64,000 nt of DNA from Pseudomonadota bacterium (GTDB lineage: Bacteria; Pseudomonadota; Alphaproteobacteria; Rhizobiales; Rhizobiaceae): NCBI GenBank assembly GCA_023404095.1, contig JAEYDD010000026.1, positions 1 to 64,000 of the forward strand, read 5' to 3'. Shown piece after piece: positions 49,104 to 57,979 of the stretch. A model generated the notes under the pieces. The model was not told the DNA's origin. It saw nothing but the letters and a program-made list of their open reading frames with translations, and made no database searches. A program made the position numbers and the translations under genes. Within the stretch, counting starts at the first letter, position 1. The number at the start of each line of letters is the position of its first letter.

Positions 49104-50684
49104 ATGCTCGACGACAATCTCAAAGCCCAGCTCAAAGCCTATCTCGAAAAGCTCGTCCGGCCTGTCGAGATCGTCGCCTCGACCGACGACAGCGCGAAGT
49201 CCGGGGAGATGATCGCGCTCTTGAACGACTTGGTCGCCCTCAGCGACAAGATCACCGTGACCCGGCGCAGTGGCGACGGCGAGCGTGCGCCGTCCTTTGC
49301 CCTGAACAGCCCCGGCCACGATATCAGCTTGCGTTTTGCCGGCATTCCGCTCGGCCACGAGTTCACCTCGCTGGTGCTGGCGCTTCTGCAGGTCGGCGGG
49401 CATCCGCCGCGCACCGAACAGGCGATCATCGACCAGATCCGCGATCTCGACGGTGACCTCACCTTCGAGACCTATTTTTCGCTGTCGTGCCAGAACTGCC
49501 CGGATGTGGTTCAGGCACTGAACCTGATGGCCGTGCTCAACCCGCGCATCAAGCATGTGGCGATCGATGGCGGCGTCTTCCCGGCAGAAGTCGAAGCCCG
49601 CCAGGTGATGTCGGTTCCGACCGTCTATCTCAACGGCGAGATCTTTGCGCAGGGCCGCATGGAGATCGAGGAGATCGTTGCAAAGCTCGACACCAACTCG
49701 GCAGCGCGGGCGGCAGCGAGGCTGAACGAGCGTGAGCCATACGACGTGCTCGTGATCGGCGGTGGCCCGGCCGGTGCGGCGGCTGCGATCTATGCGGCAC
49801 GCAAGGGCATCCGCACGGGCATTGCTGCGGAGCGTTTCGGCGGCCAGGTGCTCGATACGATGGCAATCGAGAATTTCATCTCCGTTCGGCACACCGAAGG
49901 TCCGCAACTTGCGGTCTCGCTCGAGGCGCATGTGAAGGACTACGATGTCGACGTCATGAACCTGCAGCGCGCCCAAAAGCTGGTGCCGGGTACGGACCAT
50001 GTTGCCGTCGAACTGGCCAATGGAGCCACTCTGCGCTCCAAGACCGTGATCCTCTCCACCGGCGCGCGCTGGCGGCAGATGGGCGTTCCCGGCGAGGACC
50101 ACTACCGCAACAAGGGCGTTGCCTACTGCCCCCATTGCGACGGCCCGCTGTTCAAGGGCAAGCGGGTGGCGGTAATCGGTGGCGGCAATTCCGGCGTGGA
50201 GGCTGCGATCGATCTCGCCAACATCGTCAGCCATGTGACGCTGATCGAGTTCGACGGCAAGCTGCGCGCGGATGACGTGCTGCAGCGTAAGCTTCGCAGC
50301 CTGCCGAACGTCGATGTCCTGCTCAATGCCCGGACATCGGAGGTTCTGGGGGACGGCAAGAAGGTCACCGGCCTCGTCTATGAGAACAGGATTGCCGGCC
50401 AGCGCCACACGCTTTCGCTCGAAGGCATCTTCGTGCAGATCGGCCTCTTGCCGAACACCGAGTGGCTGAAGGGGACGGTGGAGCTTTCCTCGCGCGGCGA
50501 GATTGTCATCGACCATTCCGGCCAGACGTCGGTGCCCGGCGTGTTTGCGGCAGGCGATTGCACCACGGTTCCCTACAAGCAGATCGTCATTGCCGTCGGG
50601 GAAGGGGCGAAGGCATCGCTCTCGGCGTTCGATCACCTGATGCGGACTTCGGCGCCGGATACCGACAACGCCAAGGCCGCCTGA
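49104..50684 (+). CDS. ahpF: Alkyl hydroperoxide reductase subunit F
   Basis: FAD-containing NADH-dependent disulfide reductase for AhpC, 526 residues. The N-terminal double-thioredoxin domain has the thiol pair in LSCQNCPDV. The thioredoxin-reductase part has the FAD motif VIGGGPAGAAAAIYAARKG, the redox pair in YCPHCDGPLF, the NAD motif VIGGGNSGVEAAIDLA and the FAD-binding end GVFAAGDCTTVPYKQI. All parts of the electron path are present. Expression is probably linked to ahpC. Confidence 0.94.
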   Translation: MLDDNLKAQLKAYLEKLVRPVEIVASTDDSAKSGEMIALLNDLVALSDKITVTRRSGDGERAPSFALNSPGHDISLRFAGIPLGHEFTSLVLALLQVGGHPPRTEQAIIDQIRDLDGDLTFETYFSLSCQNCPDVVQALNLMAVLNPRIKHVAIDGGVFPAEVEARQVMSVPTVYLNGEIFAQGRMEIEEIVAKLDTNSAARAAARLNEREPYDVLVIGGGPAGAAAAIYAARKGIRTGIAAERFGGQVLDTMAIENFISVRHTEGPQLAVSLEAHVKDYDVDVMNLQRAQKLVPGTDHVAVELANGATLRSKTVILSTGARWRQMGVPGEDHYRNKGVAYCPHCDGPLFKGKRVAVIGGGNSGVEAAIDLANIVSHVTLIEFDGKLRADDVLQRKLRSLPNVDVLLNARTSEVLGDGKKVTGLVYENRIAGQRHTLSLEGIFVQIGLLPNTEWLKGTVELSSRGEIVIDHSGQTSVPGVFAAGDCTTVPYKQIVIAVGEGAKASLSAFDHLMRTSAPDTDNAKAA

Positions 50685-50795
50685 CCGATCTGCGCGCCAA
50701 CCCTTGGATACAGCGCTTAGGCGTTCGAATGGTCGCGCTCGGTGCCCGCCGGACCGAATCCTGCGCGCGCCTGCGTGCGAAGGAATGATACTGCC

Positions 50796-51710
50796 ATGAC
50801 CCTGCGCGAGCTGGAATATCTCATTGCCCTTGCCGACCATCGCCATTTCGGCCGGGCGGCCGAGGTCTGCCGGGTCAGCCAGCCGACGCTTTCCACGCAG
50901 ATCCGCAAGCTGGAAGACCATCTCGGAGCGGCGCTGATCGAACGCACGCCGCGTTCGGTCATGCTGACCCCGTTCGGCCGCGATGCCGTGGCGCGGGCGC
51001 GGCGCATCATGGGGGAGGTCGACGAGATGCGGCGGGCGGCGCTGAGCTGCCGCAACCCGGAGATGGGCTCGCTTAGGCTCGGCATCTTCCCGACGCTCGG
51101 GCCCTATCTGCTACCGCATGTCGTGCCCCGGCTGCGGGAACGCTATCCGCAGCTCGAACTCCTCCTTCTGGAGGAGAAGAGCGAGAACCTGCTTGCACGC
51201 CTGCGCGAGGGCAAGCTCGATGCGGCCGTGCTGGCGCTGCCGATCGAGGATGAGCGGCTGCAGGTGGAGTTTCTGTTCGAGGAGCAGTTCCTGCTGGCCG
51301 TGCCGGCGAGGCACGCGTTGGCGCGACGCGATACGCTCGCGCTGAACGAACTCGGTGGCTATGACCTGATGCTGCTGGAGGAGGGGCATTGCCTGCGCGA
51401 CCAGGCGCTCGACGTCTGCCGCGTCTCGGGGGCGGCGGAGCGGGCCTCGTTCCGCGCGACCAGCCTGGAGACATTGCGCCAGATGGTCGGGGCGGAGGTG
51501 GGGATGACCTTGCTTCCGGAGCTCGCCACCCGCAGCCCGGCATCGACCCAAATCAGCCTGTTGCGGTTCAGCGATCCAGCGCCGAGCCGGCGCCTGGCGC
51601 TATGCTGGCGCCGGAGCTCGGCAATGAGCCAGTTCCTGAAGCAGATCGCGGTGCTTCTGCGCGATGTTTCCGCAGAGGTTCTTGCCGATGGTGAACACTA
51701 CGCCACCTGA
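50796..51710 (+). CDS. oxyR: Hydrogen peroxide-sensing regulator OxyR
   Basis: 304-residue LysR-family activator. The helix-turn-helix is HFGRAAEVCRVSQPTLSTQIRKLE. The redox cysteines of OxyR are at residues 199 (EEGHCLRDQ) and 208 (ALDVCR), exactly the E. coli numbers, so peroxide sensing by disulfide formation is well supported. It lies 111 bases downstream of ahpF on the same strand, and the matching operator lies before ahpC. Confidence 0.93.
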   Translation: MTLRELEYLIALADHRHFGRAAEVCRVSQPTLSTQIRKLEDHLGAALIERTPRSVMLTPFGRDAVARARRIMGEVDEMRRAALSCRNPEMGSLRLGIFPTLGPYLLPHVVPRLRERYPQLELLLLEEKSENLLARLREGKLDAAVLALPIEDERLQVEFLFEEQFLLAVPARHALARRDTLALNELGGYDLMLLEEGHCLRDQALDVCRVSGAAERASFRATSLETLRQMVGAEVGMTLLPELATRSPASTQISLLRFSDPAPSRRLALCWRRSSAMSQFLKQIAVLLRDVSAEVLADGEHYAT

Positions 51711-51722
51711 ATGGCGGCAGTT

Positions 51723-52109
51723 TTAGCCCGCACTCTCCCGCCGCGCGAGCTTGCCCTCCTCTGCCTTGTAGAAATACTGGCTGGCAACGAGCCAGCCCTT
51801 CAGCGGCCGCAGCGGCGGAATGCAGGTCAGAAGCATGAATGGTGCGGTGACCAGAAAGTGCACCCAAAGGGCAGGCGAAAAGGTGACCTCCAGCCAAACG
51901 CCAAGCAGCACGCTTGGAACGCAGGCAAAGCAGATCACGAAAAACGCCGGGCCGTCGGCCGGGTCGGCGAAGGAATAGTCGAGTCCGCAGGCCTCGCAGG
52001 AGGGGCGCAACGTCAAAAAGCCGTCGAACAGATGGCCTTCGCCGCAACGCGGACAACGGCCACGAACGCCGGTTTGCATCGGTGGCAGGGCTGGGTAATG
52101 CCTGGACAT
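51723..52109 (-). CDS. DUF983 family zinc-ribbon membrane protein
   Basis: 128 residues. The N-terminus has two CxxC pairs, GRCPRCGEG and SCEACGLDY, forming a likely zinc ribbon, followed by two hydrophobic segments (about residues 54-75 and 82-100). DUF983 proteins are widespread in alphaproteobacteria; some are linked with cytochrome oxidase assembly, but no role is proven here. It is convergent with oxyR (12 bases apart). Its upstream region has paired ATGCAT repeats. Confidence 0.83.
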   Translation of the reverse strand: MSRHYPALPPMQTGVRGRCPRCGEGHLFDGFLTLRPSCEACGLDYSFADPADGPAFFVICFACVPSVLLGVWLEVTFSPALWVHFLVTAPFMLLTCIPPLRPLKGWLVASQYFYKAEEGKLARRESAG

Positions 52110-52130
52110 GATCGTATGTCTCCATCAAGA

Positions 52131-52164
52131 TTGAATGCATAGTATCATGAAATGAATGCATTCA
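52131..52164. promoter_or_regulatory. Paired TGAATGCAT repeats upstream of the DUF983 gene
   Basis: TTGAATGCAT (52131-52140) and the 12-bp palindrome TGAATGCATTCA (52153-52164) have their ATGCAT cores 21 bases apart, two helical turns. They lie 22-55 bases before the DUF983 start. This looks like a two-site operator; the regulator is unknown, and the adjacent MocR protein is one candidate. Confidence 0.45.
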
Positions 52165-52215
52165 AATCTGCGATAATGTCGCAGCCTGGCAGGTCGTGGA
52201 GATGCTTCCGGCCGA

Positions 52216-53622
52216 TCAGAAGAAAGAACCGGTCATTTCCGGCGGCCCGGCAAGCGCATGGGCCATGAAGTCCAGCGCACTGGCGAGGCGGTCGCGACCA
52301 ATTGGCCCGCCGAGGCAGACGCGGACCGTTTCCGAGGCGGGGCCTTCGACCGTGAAAGCGTCGCTCGACACGACGCCAAGGCCGCACGAGCGCGTGTGTG
52401 CGGTGAAGTTTGACCGGTTCCAGCCGTTTCTCAGCGTCAGCCAGATATTGAAGCTTTGGGGGGAGGCGCGATAGGTTTCGGCCGCCAGCAGGCTGGCTGC
52501 AATTTCCTGCCGGTGAGCGGTTTCGGTGCGGACAAATTGCAGAAGGTCGTCGGCCGTGCCGTCCTCGATCCAGCGCGTCAGCAGGGCGGTGTTCAAGGGC
52601 GAGGCCATGACGTTGCTGGCGCGCATGGCGGCGACGAAGGGCCAGGCCGCCTTGGTTGCTGGCGCCAGGACATAGGCAAGCCGGAGACCGGCGCCGATAC
52701 ACTTGGACAGCCCGGCAATGTGCCAGGTGATGTGCGGCGCGAAGGCGGCGAGCGGCGGAGGCGCATCGGGGGAGATGAAACCATAGGCGTCGTCTTCCAC
52801 GATCGGAATGCCGAAGCGGTCCGCAATGGCGGATATCGCTGCCCTGCGTGCGGCGGGCACCGTCAGCGTTGTCGGGTTCTGCAGCGTCGGATTGAGATAG
52901 AGGGCCTTCGGGGCTTTGCCCCGGCACGCCGCTTCCAACGCATCGGGCAGAATGCCTTGTTCGTCCATCGGCAATCCCGCGATCTGCAGGCGCAACTGGG
53001 CGGCAATGGAGCGGATACCGGGATAGGTGATCTGTTCCGACAGGATCGTCTCGCCGGGCTTTGTCAGCATGCCGACGACCGCCAGGAGCGCCGGATGCGC
53101 GCCGGGCGTGATGAAGATGCGCTCGGTCGGTGCGGAGACGCCACGGCGGCTCAGCCACAGGGCCGCCGCCTCCTTGTCCATCTCAGCGCCCCCGAATTCC
53201 TGATAGCGCAGCAGCGGCACGAGATCGGCGGCGACCGCTCCCAGTCCGGCGCGCATCCGATCGAGCAAGCCGGGATCTTCCGGTTCCGGCGGCAGGTTCA
53301 TCGAAAGGTCGGCTGCCGAGGCGCGACGGGGATCAGGATCGAAGGTGGCGGTGTCGCCGTTCCATCCCCTGTGGGCCGTGTGCCCGGTCACGAAGGTGCC
53401 GCGGCCGACCTGCGTATCGACCAGCCCCCGATTGCGCGCCTCGACGTAACCGCGCGCAACCGTGGTGAAGTCGATTCCCAGGCGGCGAGCAAGCTCACGC
53501 TGCGGCGGCAGCCGGTCGCCGGCTGCAAGCATGCCGTCACGCAGGTCCATCTCGATGAGATCGGCGATGGCGATATAGCGCGGGCTGCTGCTGCGGGTGA
53601 GGTCGGGAAACCAGTCGGTCAT
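52216..53622 (-). CDS. MocR-type regulator (GntR helix-turn-helix fused to aminotransferase domain)
   Basis: 468 residues: a winged helix at the N-terminus (MLAAGDRLPPQRELARRLGIDFTTVARGYVEARN) and a fold-type I aminotransferase domain with the PLP lysine in AGLSKCIGAGLRLAYV and VEDDAYGFI. Such proteins usually regulate vitamin B6, GABA, taurine or similar amine metabolism, using PLP as sensor. The ATG at 53622 has AAGGGCG before it; an in-frame ATG at 53646 lies within the promoter and is less likely. No obvious target gene is adjacent. Confidence 0.86.
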   Translation of the reverse strand: MTDWFPDLTRSSSPRYIAIADLIEMDLRDGMLAAGDRLPPQRELARRLGIDFTTVARGYVEARNRGLVDTQVGRGTFVTGHTAHRGWNGDTATFDPDPRRASAADLSMNLPPEPEDPGLLDRMRAGLGAVAADLVPLLRYQEFGGAEMDKEAAALWLSRRGVSAPTERIFITPGAHPALLAVVGMLTKPGETILSEQITYPGIRSIAAQLRLQIAGLPMDEQGILPDALEAACRGKAPKALYLNPTLQNPTTLTVPAARRAAISAIADRFGIPIVEDDAYGFISPDAPPPLAAFAPHITWHIAGLSKCIGAGLRLAYVLAPATKAAWPFVAAMRASNVMASPLNTALLTRWIEDGTADDLLQFVRTETAHRQEIAASLLAAETYRASPQSFNIWLTLRNGWNRSNFTAHTRSCGLGVVSSDAFTVEGPASETVRVCLGGPIGRDRLASALDFMAHALAGPPEMTGSFF

Positions 53623-53644
53623 TGCTGCGCCCTTGGGTCGTGCC

Positions 53645-53685
53645 ATGCAAATTGACTGTATATTGTTGCATCGCGCCGCTGTCAT
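53645..53685 (-). promoter_or_regulatory. Promoter and inverted repeat of the MocR gene
   Basis: On the minus strand, ATGACA (53685-53680) and TATACA (53662-53657) are separated by 17 bases, a good -35/-10 pair. The arms ATGCAA (53645-53650) and TTGCAT (53666-53671) flank the -10 element and may form an autoregulatory site. Confidence 0.5.
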
Positions 53686-53743
53686 CCCCGAACTTTGTCC
53701 GGTAGGGTGTAAGGAAGGTTTTTCGGGACGCTGGCAAAAGCGG

Positions 53744-54271
53744 TTATCGGGAGAGACGGTTCTCGTCATCGATGAGACGCAGGCGCGCCGGGGCGGTGTC
53801 GCTCCATGACCAGAGGACGAGGTTGAGATCGCCGGTCGTGGCGCCTGGCGCATAGCTGCGCACCAGCAGGCCGAGAAAGCCTTCCTTGGCAAGGCGTCGG
53901 GCGAAGCTCTGGGTACGGGCTTCGCCGGAATGCCTCATCTGATCGCGCCATGTCGTATCGGCGAGGCTCGCGGCGTCCATGTCGAACGCTGAAAGTGCCG
54001 TTTCGTCGCGGCTGTCGAAGACGTGGTCGATGTCGGCTTCATAGGAGACCAGCGTCGTCGGCTGCAGATTTCCCACCTGGTTGGCTTCCCGAAGCGCAAT
54101 CATGACGGAGAGCGAGGTGTAAAGCGCGGGCACGCCCTTCGCATTGAACCGGCCGCCATACAACGCTGCGCCGCGGCCGGACAGCGGCTGGCTGGCGTAG
54201 ACAGGGTTCAATGCGCGATAGAGCATTCCGACATAGTGCAAGGCTGCGATCCTAGGCGTGGACGCCGGCAT
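53744..54271 (-). CDS. RES-domain toxin of a RES/Xre toxin-antitoxin pair
   Basis: 175 residues. RES toxins deplete NAD by phosphorolysis or hydrolysis. The conserved arginine is in GMLYRALNP, the GGRFN motif is present (ALYGGRFNAKGVPALYTSL), the conserved glutamate is in IALREANQ, and a serine follows in VRSYAP. The start at 54271 lies inside the antitoxin gene (20 bases of overlap), which fits tight co-translation. Length and motifs are complete, so it is probably active. Confidence 0.86.
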   Translation of the reverse strand: MPASTPRIAALHYVGMLYRALNPVYASQPLSGRGAALYGGRFNAKGVPALYTSLSVMIALREANQVGNLQPTTLVSYEADIDHVFDSRDETALSAFDMDAASLADTTWRDQMRHSGEARTQSFARRLAKEGFLGLLVRSYAPGATTGDLNLVLWSWSDTAPARLRLIDDENRLSR

Positions 54272-54602
54272 CGACCGCGTCGATGTATTCCAGCACCTCG
54301 TCGGCACGGCCGCTCTGCACCAGTTGCATGGCCGTTTGCCCGGAAAAACCGGGCAGCGGTTCGGAGCGATACCACGCATAGGCGATGAGGGCCGAGCCGA
54401 AGCGGACCTCGACCTTGTTGACGATCTCGATCATCTCACGCAGTCGTCGCTGGGTCCGGTCCGATTTCACCCGGTCCTTGCGCTGGATGGCATCCCTGCC
54501 AAGGCCTGCAGTGCGCGCGACCTCTTCGCTCGTGGTACGAAAGGCTTCCGCGATCTTGCGCGGAGCGAACAAGCCGTTGTCCGCATACTGAGCGAGTCTC
54601 AT
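54252..54602 (-). CDS. Xre/MbcA/ParS-type antitoxin
   Basis: 116 residues. The N-terminal part is a helix-turn-helix-like region (KIAEAFRTTSEEVARTAGLGRDAI); the C-terminal part is the toxin-binding domain (AYAWYRSEPLPGFSGQTAMQLVQSGRADEVLEYIDAVDAG), with the typical PLPGF turn. It neutralises the RES toxin encoded next and represses the operon. Good ribosome site AGGAG before the ATG; a palindrome lies upstream. Confidence 0.87.
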   Translation of the reverse strand: MRLAQYADNGLFAPRKIAEAFRTTSEEVARTAGLGRDAIQRKDRVKSDRTQRRLREMIEIVNKVEVRFGSALIAYAWYRSEPLPGFSGQTAMQLVQSGRADEVLEYIDAVDAGVHA

Positions 54603-54630
54603 CGGTTTCTCCTGTGGAGCCTTTAATTCA

Positions 54631-54646
54631 GACGCAATATAGCGTC
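54631..54646. promoter_or_regulatory. Putative operator of the RES/Xre operon
   Basis: GACGC-AATATA-GCGTC is a perfect 5+5 inverted repeat about 30 bases before the antitoxin start. On the minus strand the right arm is part of TTGACG, a possible -35 element, so a bound antitoxin would block the promoter. Confidence 0.55.
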
Positions 54647-54802
54647 AATTGCTGCGGCATTCAATATCGCCTCGACGAGGCAACGGGTGGCTGTGCTATT
54701 GCACTGGGGATCGCGTCGGCATACGGAAGACAACCTGCATTGCGTATCAAGGTGCTCGAGTTCAAGGCGAAAGCGCTGCGAGGAAACCGGGGGAGAGATC
54801 TG

Positions 54803-55579
54803 ATGGCGCGGAACGAAAAGACGGGCATTGGCAAGATCGCGCTGGTCACCGGCGGTGGTACGGGGGTCGGCCGCGGCATTGCCGAGGCGCTTGCCGGCGA
54901 AGGCTACGCCGTTGTCATTACCGGCCGCCGCGAGACGGTTCTGGAGAATGCGGCGATGGAAATCGCCGGACGCACGGGGGCAGAGGTGAGGGCCGTGCGT
55001 TGCGACATTGGTGACCCAGAACAGGTTGCAAGTCTTTTCGATGTGGTTCGCACGGCGTTCGGCCGGCTGGACCTGCTTGTGAATAACGCCGGGTTGGGCG
55101 CCCCAGCGATCCCTATGGAGGACCTGTCCTTCGAGCAATGGAATGCCGTCGTCTCGGCCAATCTGACAGGTGCGTTCCTCTGTACCCAGCAGGCGCTGAA
55201 GATCATGAAGGCGCAGGAGCCTCGCGGAGGACGCATCATCAACAATGGCTCGATCTCGGCACAGACGCCGCGTCCGCATTCAGCTCCCTATACTGCGACA
55301 AAGCACGCGATCAGCGGACTGACGAAATCGACCGCGCTTGATGGCAGGGCATTCGACATTGCCTGCGGACAGATCGACATCGGCAATGCGGCCACCGACA
55401 TGACTTCGAGAATGAGTGGCGGGGTGATGCAGGCCAATGGCGACGTTGTCGCCGAACCGACGATCGCCGTCGAGCATGTCGCCAATGCCGTGGTCTACAT
55501 GGCGAGCCTGCCGCTCGACGCCAACGTGCTGACCATGACTGTCATGGCGACGAAAATGCCGCTGGTCGGCAGGGGATAG
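54803..55579 (+). CDS. Short-chain dehydrogenase/reductase
   Basis: 258-residue NAD(P)-dependent oxidoreductase. The cofactor motif is LVTGGGTGVGRGIAEAL, NNAG is present (LVNNAGLGAP), and the active tyrosine and lysine lie in YTATKHAISGL with a serine upstream (NNGSISAQ). The start at 54803 follows GGGGGAGAG. It is divergent from the toxin-antitoxin pair and convergent with the hut operon; neither suggests a substrate. I cannot name the reaction. Confidence 0.82.
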   Translation: MARNEKTGIGKIALVTGGGTGVGRGIAEALAGEGYAVVITGRRETVLENAAMEIAGRTGAEVRAVRCDIGDPEQVASLFDVVRTAFGRLDLLVNNAGLGAPAIPMEDLSFEQWNAVVSANLTGAFLCTQQALKIMKAQEPRGGRIINNGSISAQTPRPHSAPYTATKHAISGLTKSTALDGRAFDIACGQIDIGNAATDMTSRMSGGVMQANGDVVAEPTIAVEHVANAVVYMASLPLDANVLTMTVMATKMPLVGRG

Positions 55580-55694
55580 CGGAAGCCGTTCGCCAGGTTC
55601 CCTGATCCCACAGAGGAAACGGCCCTGTTCGTCCGCCGTCACACTACATTGCCACGATTTTCTCACGCCATGTCTCGGTAGGCGCCGCCTCGCC

Positions 55695-56270
55695 CTATGC
55701 CGTGTCGATATCCATGCGAAACACGATGGAACCGGATCCCGAGAGCGTGACCGGTTCGTCGCCTGCCTCGCAGAGCAGGCAATCTCGCGGGGCGAGCTGT
55801 CCTTCCTGAAGCCCGCATTTGAACCGCAGCGCGCCGAGTGCGAGATAGAGCGTGGTGCCGTTCGACGGCGGGTGCAGCGACGAACCTGAAACCTTGAGCC
55901 GTTCGACACGGTGCGACAGGCGTCCGCGGCGGGTCATCACGTTGAGGTCCTCTATCCCGCCGTTGAGCAGCGTCGCGTCCACCGGGACATCCGCAGGAAA
56001 GGAGAGAGGCTCGCTATCTGCCACGATGCGGATCGGACTGGCGTCGCCGACCGTCAGCATCAGGCCTTCGCCGGCAATGATCGACAAGGTCCGGTCGACG
56101 TCCGGGAAGAGCGAGAACGGGCCGTCGCTTGCAACCGTCGCCATGCTGACGCGCCAGTCGAAGGCCGCAAGACCCGCTCCGGGCGGGTGCACGGCGATTT
56201 CAGTCGTCGTGCCCTTGCCGTTCTTCCATGGCATTTTCCGGTGGCTGGCCGCCTGAAGCAGTGTGGGCAC
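55695..56270 (-). CDS. hutD: HutD family protein
   Basis: 191-residue cupin-like protein of histidine-utilisation operons. The family start pattern is visible (LLQAASHRKMPWKNGKGTTTEIAVHPPGA), as is FDWRVSMATVASDGPFS. Reports on Pseudomonas suggest it tunes hut expression, perhaps by binding formylglutamate or urocanate; the mechanism is unsettled. I use the GTG at 56270, five bases after the hutU stop, because it gives the usual N-terminus. It is the last gene of the operon. Confidence 0.86.
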   Translation of the reverse strand: MPTLLQAASHRKMPWKNGKGTTTEIAVHPPGAGLAAFDWRVSMATVASDGPFSLFPDVDRTLSIIAGEGLMLTVGDASPIRIVADSEPLSFPADVPVDATLLNGGIEDLNVMTRRGRLSHRVERLKVSGSSLHPPSNGTTLYLALGALRFKCGLQEGQLAPRDCLLCEAGDEPVTLSGSGSIVFRMDIDTA

Positions 56271-56275
56271 GGCGA

Positions 56276-57961
56276 TCAGTTGCCAAGAATGCCGGGAAGC
56301 CGCAACCCCTTTTCCTTCGCGCAGTCCAGCGCGATGTCGTAGCCGGCGTCGGCATGGCGCATGACACCGGTCGCCGGGTCGTTCCATAGCACGCGCTCCA
56401 GGCGTCTGGCCGCATCGTCGCTGCCGTCGGCGCAGATCACGACGCCGGAGTGCTGGGAAAAGCCCATGCCGACGCCGCCGCCATGATGGAGCGAAACCCA
56501 GGTTGCGCCGGAGGCGGTGTTCAGCAGGGCGTTCAGCAGCGGCCAGTCGGAAACGGCATCCGAGCCGTCCTTCATCGCTTCCGTTTCGCGGTTCGGCGAG
56601 GCGACCGAACCGGAATCGAGGTGATCGCGGCCGATGACGATCGGGGCCGAAAGTTCTCCGCTTCTGACCATGTCGTTGAAAGCCAACGCCAGGCGGTGGC
56701 GGTCGCCGAGGCCGACCCAGCAGATGCGCGCCGGCAGACCCTGGAAGGAAATCCGCTCGCGGGCCATGTCCAGCCAATTGTGCAGGTGCTTGTTGTCCGG
56801 CAGCAGTTCCTTCACCTTGGCATCGGTCTTGTAGATGTCCTGCGGATCGCCCGAAAGGGCCGCCCAGCGGAAGGGGCCGACGCCGCGGCAGAAGAGCGGG
56901 CGGATATAGGCCGGCACGAAGCCCGGGAAGGCAAACGCGTTGTCCAGGCCCTCGTCCTTCGCCACCTGGCGGATGTTGTTGCCGTAGTCGAGCGTAGGCA
57001 CGCCGGCATCCCAGAAGGCGACCATGGCCTCCACATGCACCTTCATCGAGGCGCGGGCGGCCGCTTCGACAGTCTTGGGATCGCTCTCGCGCTTGGCCTT
57101 GTGTTCGGCCACCGTCCAGCCGATCGGCAGGTAGCCGTTCAATGGATCATGCGCGGAGGTCTGGTCGGTCACGATGTCGGGGCGCGGCCCGCCAGCCTTC
57201 ATGCGTTCGACCAGTTGCGGGAAGATCTCCGCGGCATTGCCGAGCAGCCCGACGGATTTGGCCTCGCCGGCCTTCGTCCACTTGTCTATCAGCGCGAGGG
57301 CCTCGTCGAGCGTCTTTGCCTTTTCATCGACGTAGCGGGTGCGCAGGCGGAAATCGATGCGTGTTTCGTCGCACTCGACGGCCAGGCAGCAGGCGCCGGC
57401 CATGACGGCCGCGAGCGGCTGGGCGCCGCCCATGCCGCCGAGGCCGCCCGTCAGGATCCACTTGCCCTTGAGATTGCCGTCATAATGCTGGCGCCCGGCC
57501 TCGACAAATGTTTCGTAGGTACCCTGAACGATGCCCTGCGTGCCGATATAGATCCATGAGCCGGCCGTCATCTGGCCGTACATGGCAAGGCCCTTCTTAT
57601 CCAGCTCGTTGAAATGATCCCAGGTCGCCCAGTGCGGCACGAGGTTGGAATTGGCGATAAGTACGCGGGGAGCGTCCTTGTGCGTCCGGAAAACGCCGAC
57701 CGGTTTGCCGGACTGGACGAGCAGCGTCTCGTCCTCCGTCAATGTCTTTAAGGTCGCGACGATGCGGTCGAAGTCGTCCCAGGTCCGTGCCGCGCGACCA
57801 ATGCCGCCATAGACGACCAGTTCGTGCGGGTTCTCGGCGACGTCCGGGTCGAGATTGTTCATCAGCATGCGCAGCGGCGCTTCTGTCATCCAGCTTTTCG
57901 CGTTCAGTTCGGTTCCGCGCGGTGCGCGAACGTCGCGAATGTTGTGGCGGGGATTGGTCAT
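56276..57961 (-). CDS. hutU: Urocanate hydratase
   Basis: Second step of histidine breakdown: urocanate to imidazolone propionate, with tightly bound NAD as electrophile. 561 residues, normal length. The region YGQMTAGSWIYIGTQGIVQGTYETF and the glycine-rich GGLGGMGGAQPLA bind NAD; the conserved cysteine region is RPLFCRGVGPFRW. It lies 18 bases after hutG and five before hutD. Confidence 0.95.
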   Translation of the reverse strand: MTNPRHNIRDVRAPRGTELNAKSWMTEAPLRMLMNNLDPDVAENPHELVVYGGIGRAARTWDDFDRIVATLKTLTEDETLLVQSGKPVGVFRTHKDAPRVLIANSNLVPHWATWDHFNELDKKGLAMYGQMTAGSWIYIGTQGIVQGTYETFVEAGRQHYDGNLKGKWILTGGLGGMGGAQPLAAVMAGACCLAVECDETRIDFRLRTRYVDEKAKTLDEALALIDKWTKAGEAKSVGLLGNAAEIFPQLVERMKAGGPRPDIVTDQTSAHDPLNGYLPIGWTVAEHKAKRESDPKTVEAAARASMKVHVEAMVAFWDAGVPTLDYGNNIRQVAKDEGLDNAFAFPGFVPAYIRPLFCRGVGPFRWAALSGDPQDIYKTDAKVKELLPDNKHLHNWLDMARERISFQGLPARICWVGLGDRHRLALAFNDMVRSGELSAPIVIGRDHLDSGSVASPNRETEAMKDGSDAVSDWPLLNALLNTASGATWVSLHHGGGVGMGFSQHSGVVICADGSDDAARRLERVLWNDPATGVMRHADAGYDIALDCAKEKGLRLPGILGN

Positions 57962-57979
57962 GGCGTCTTGCTCCAGAAA

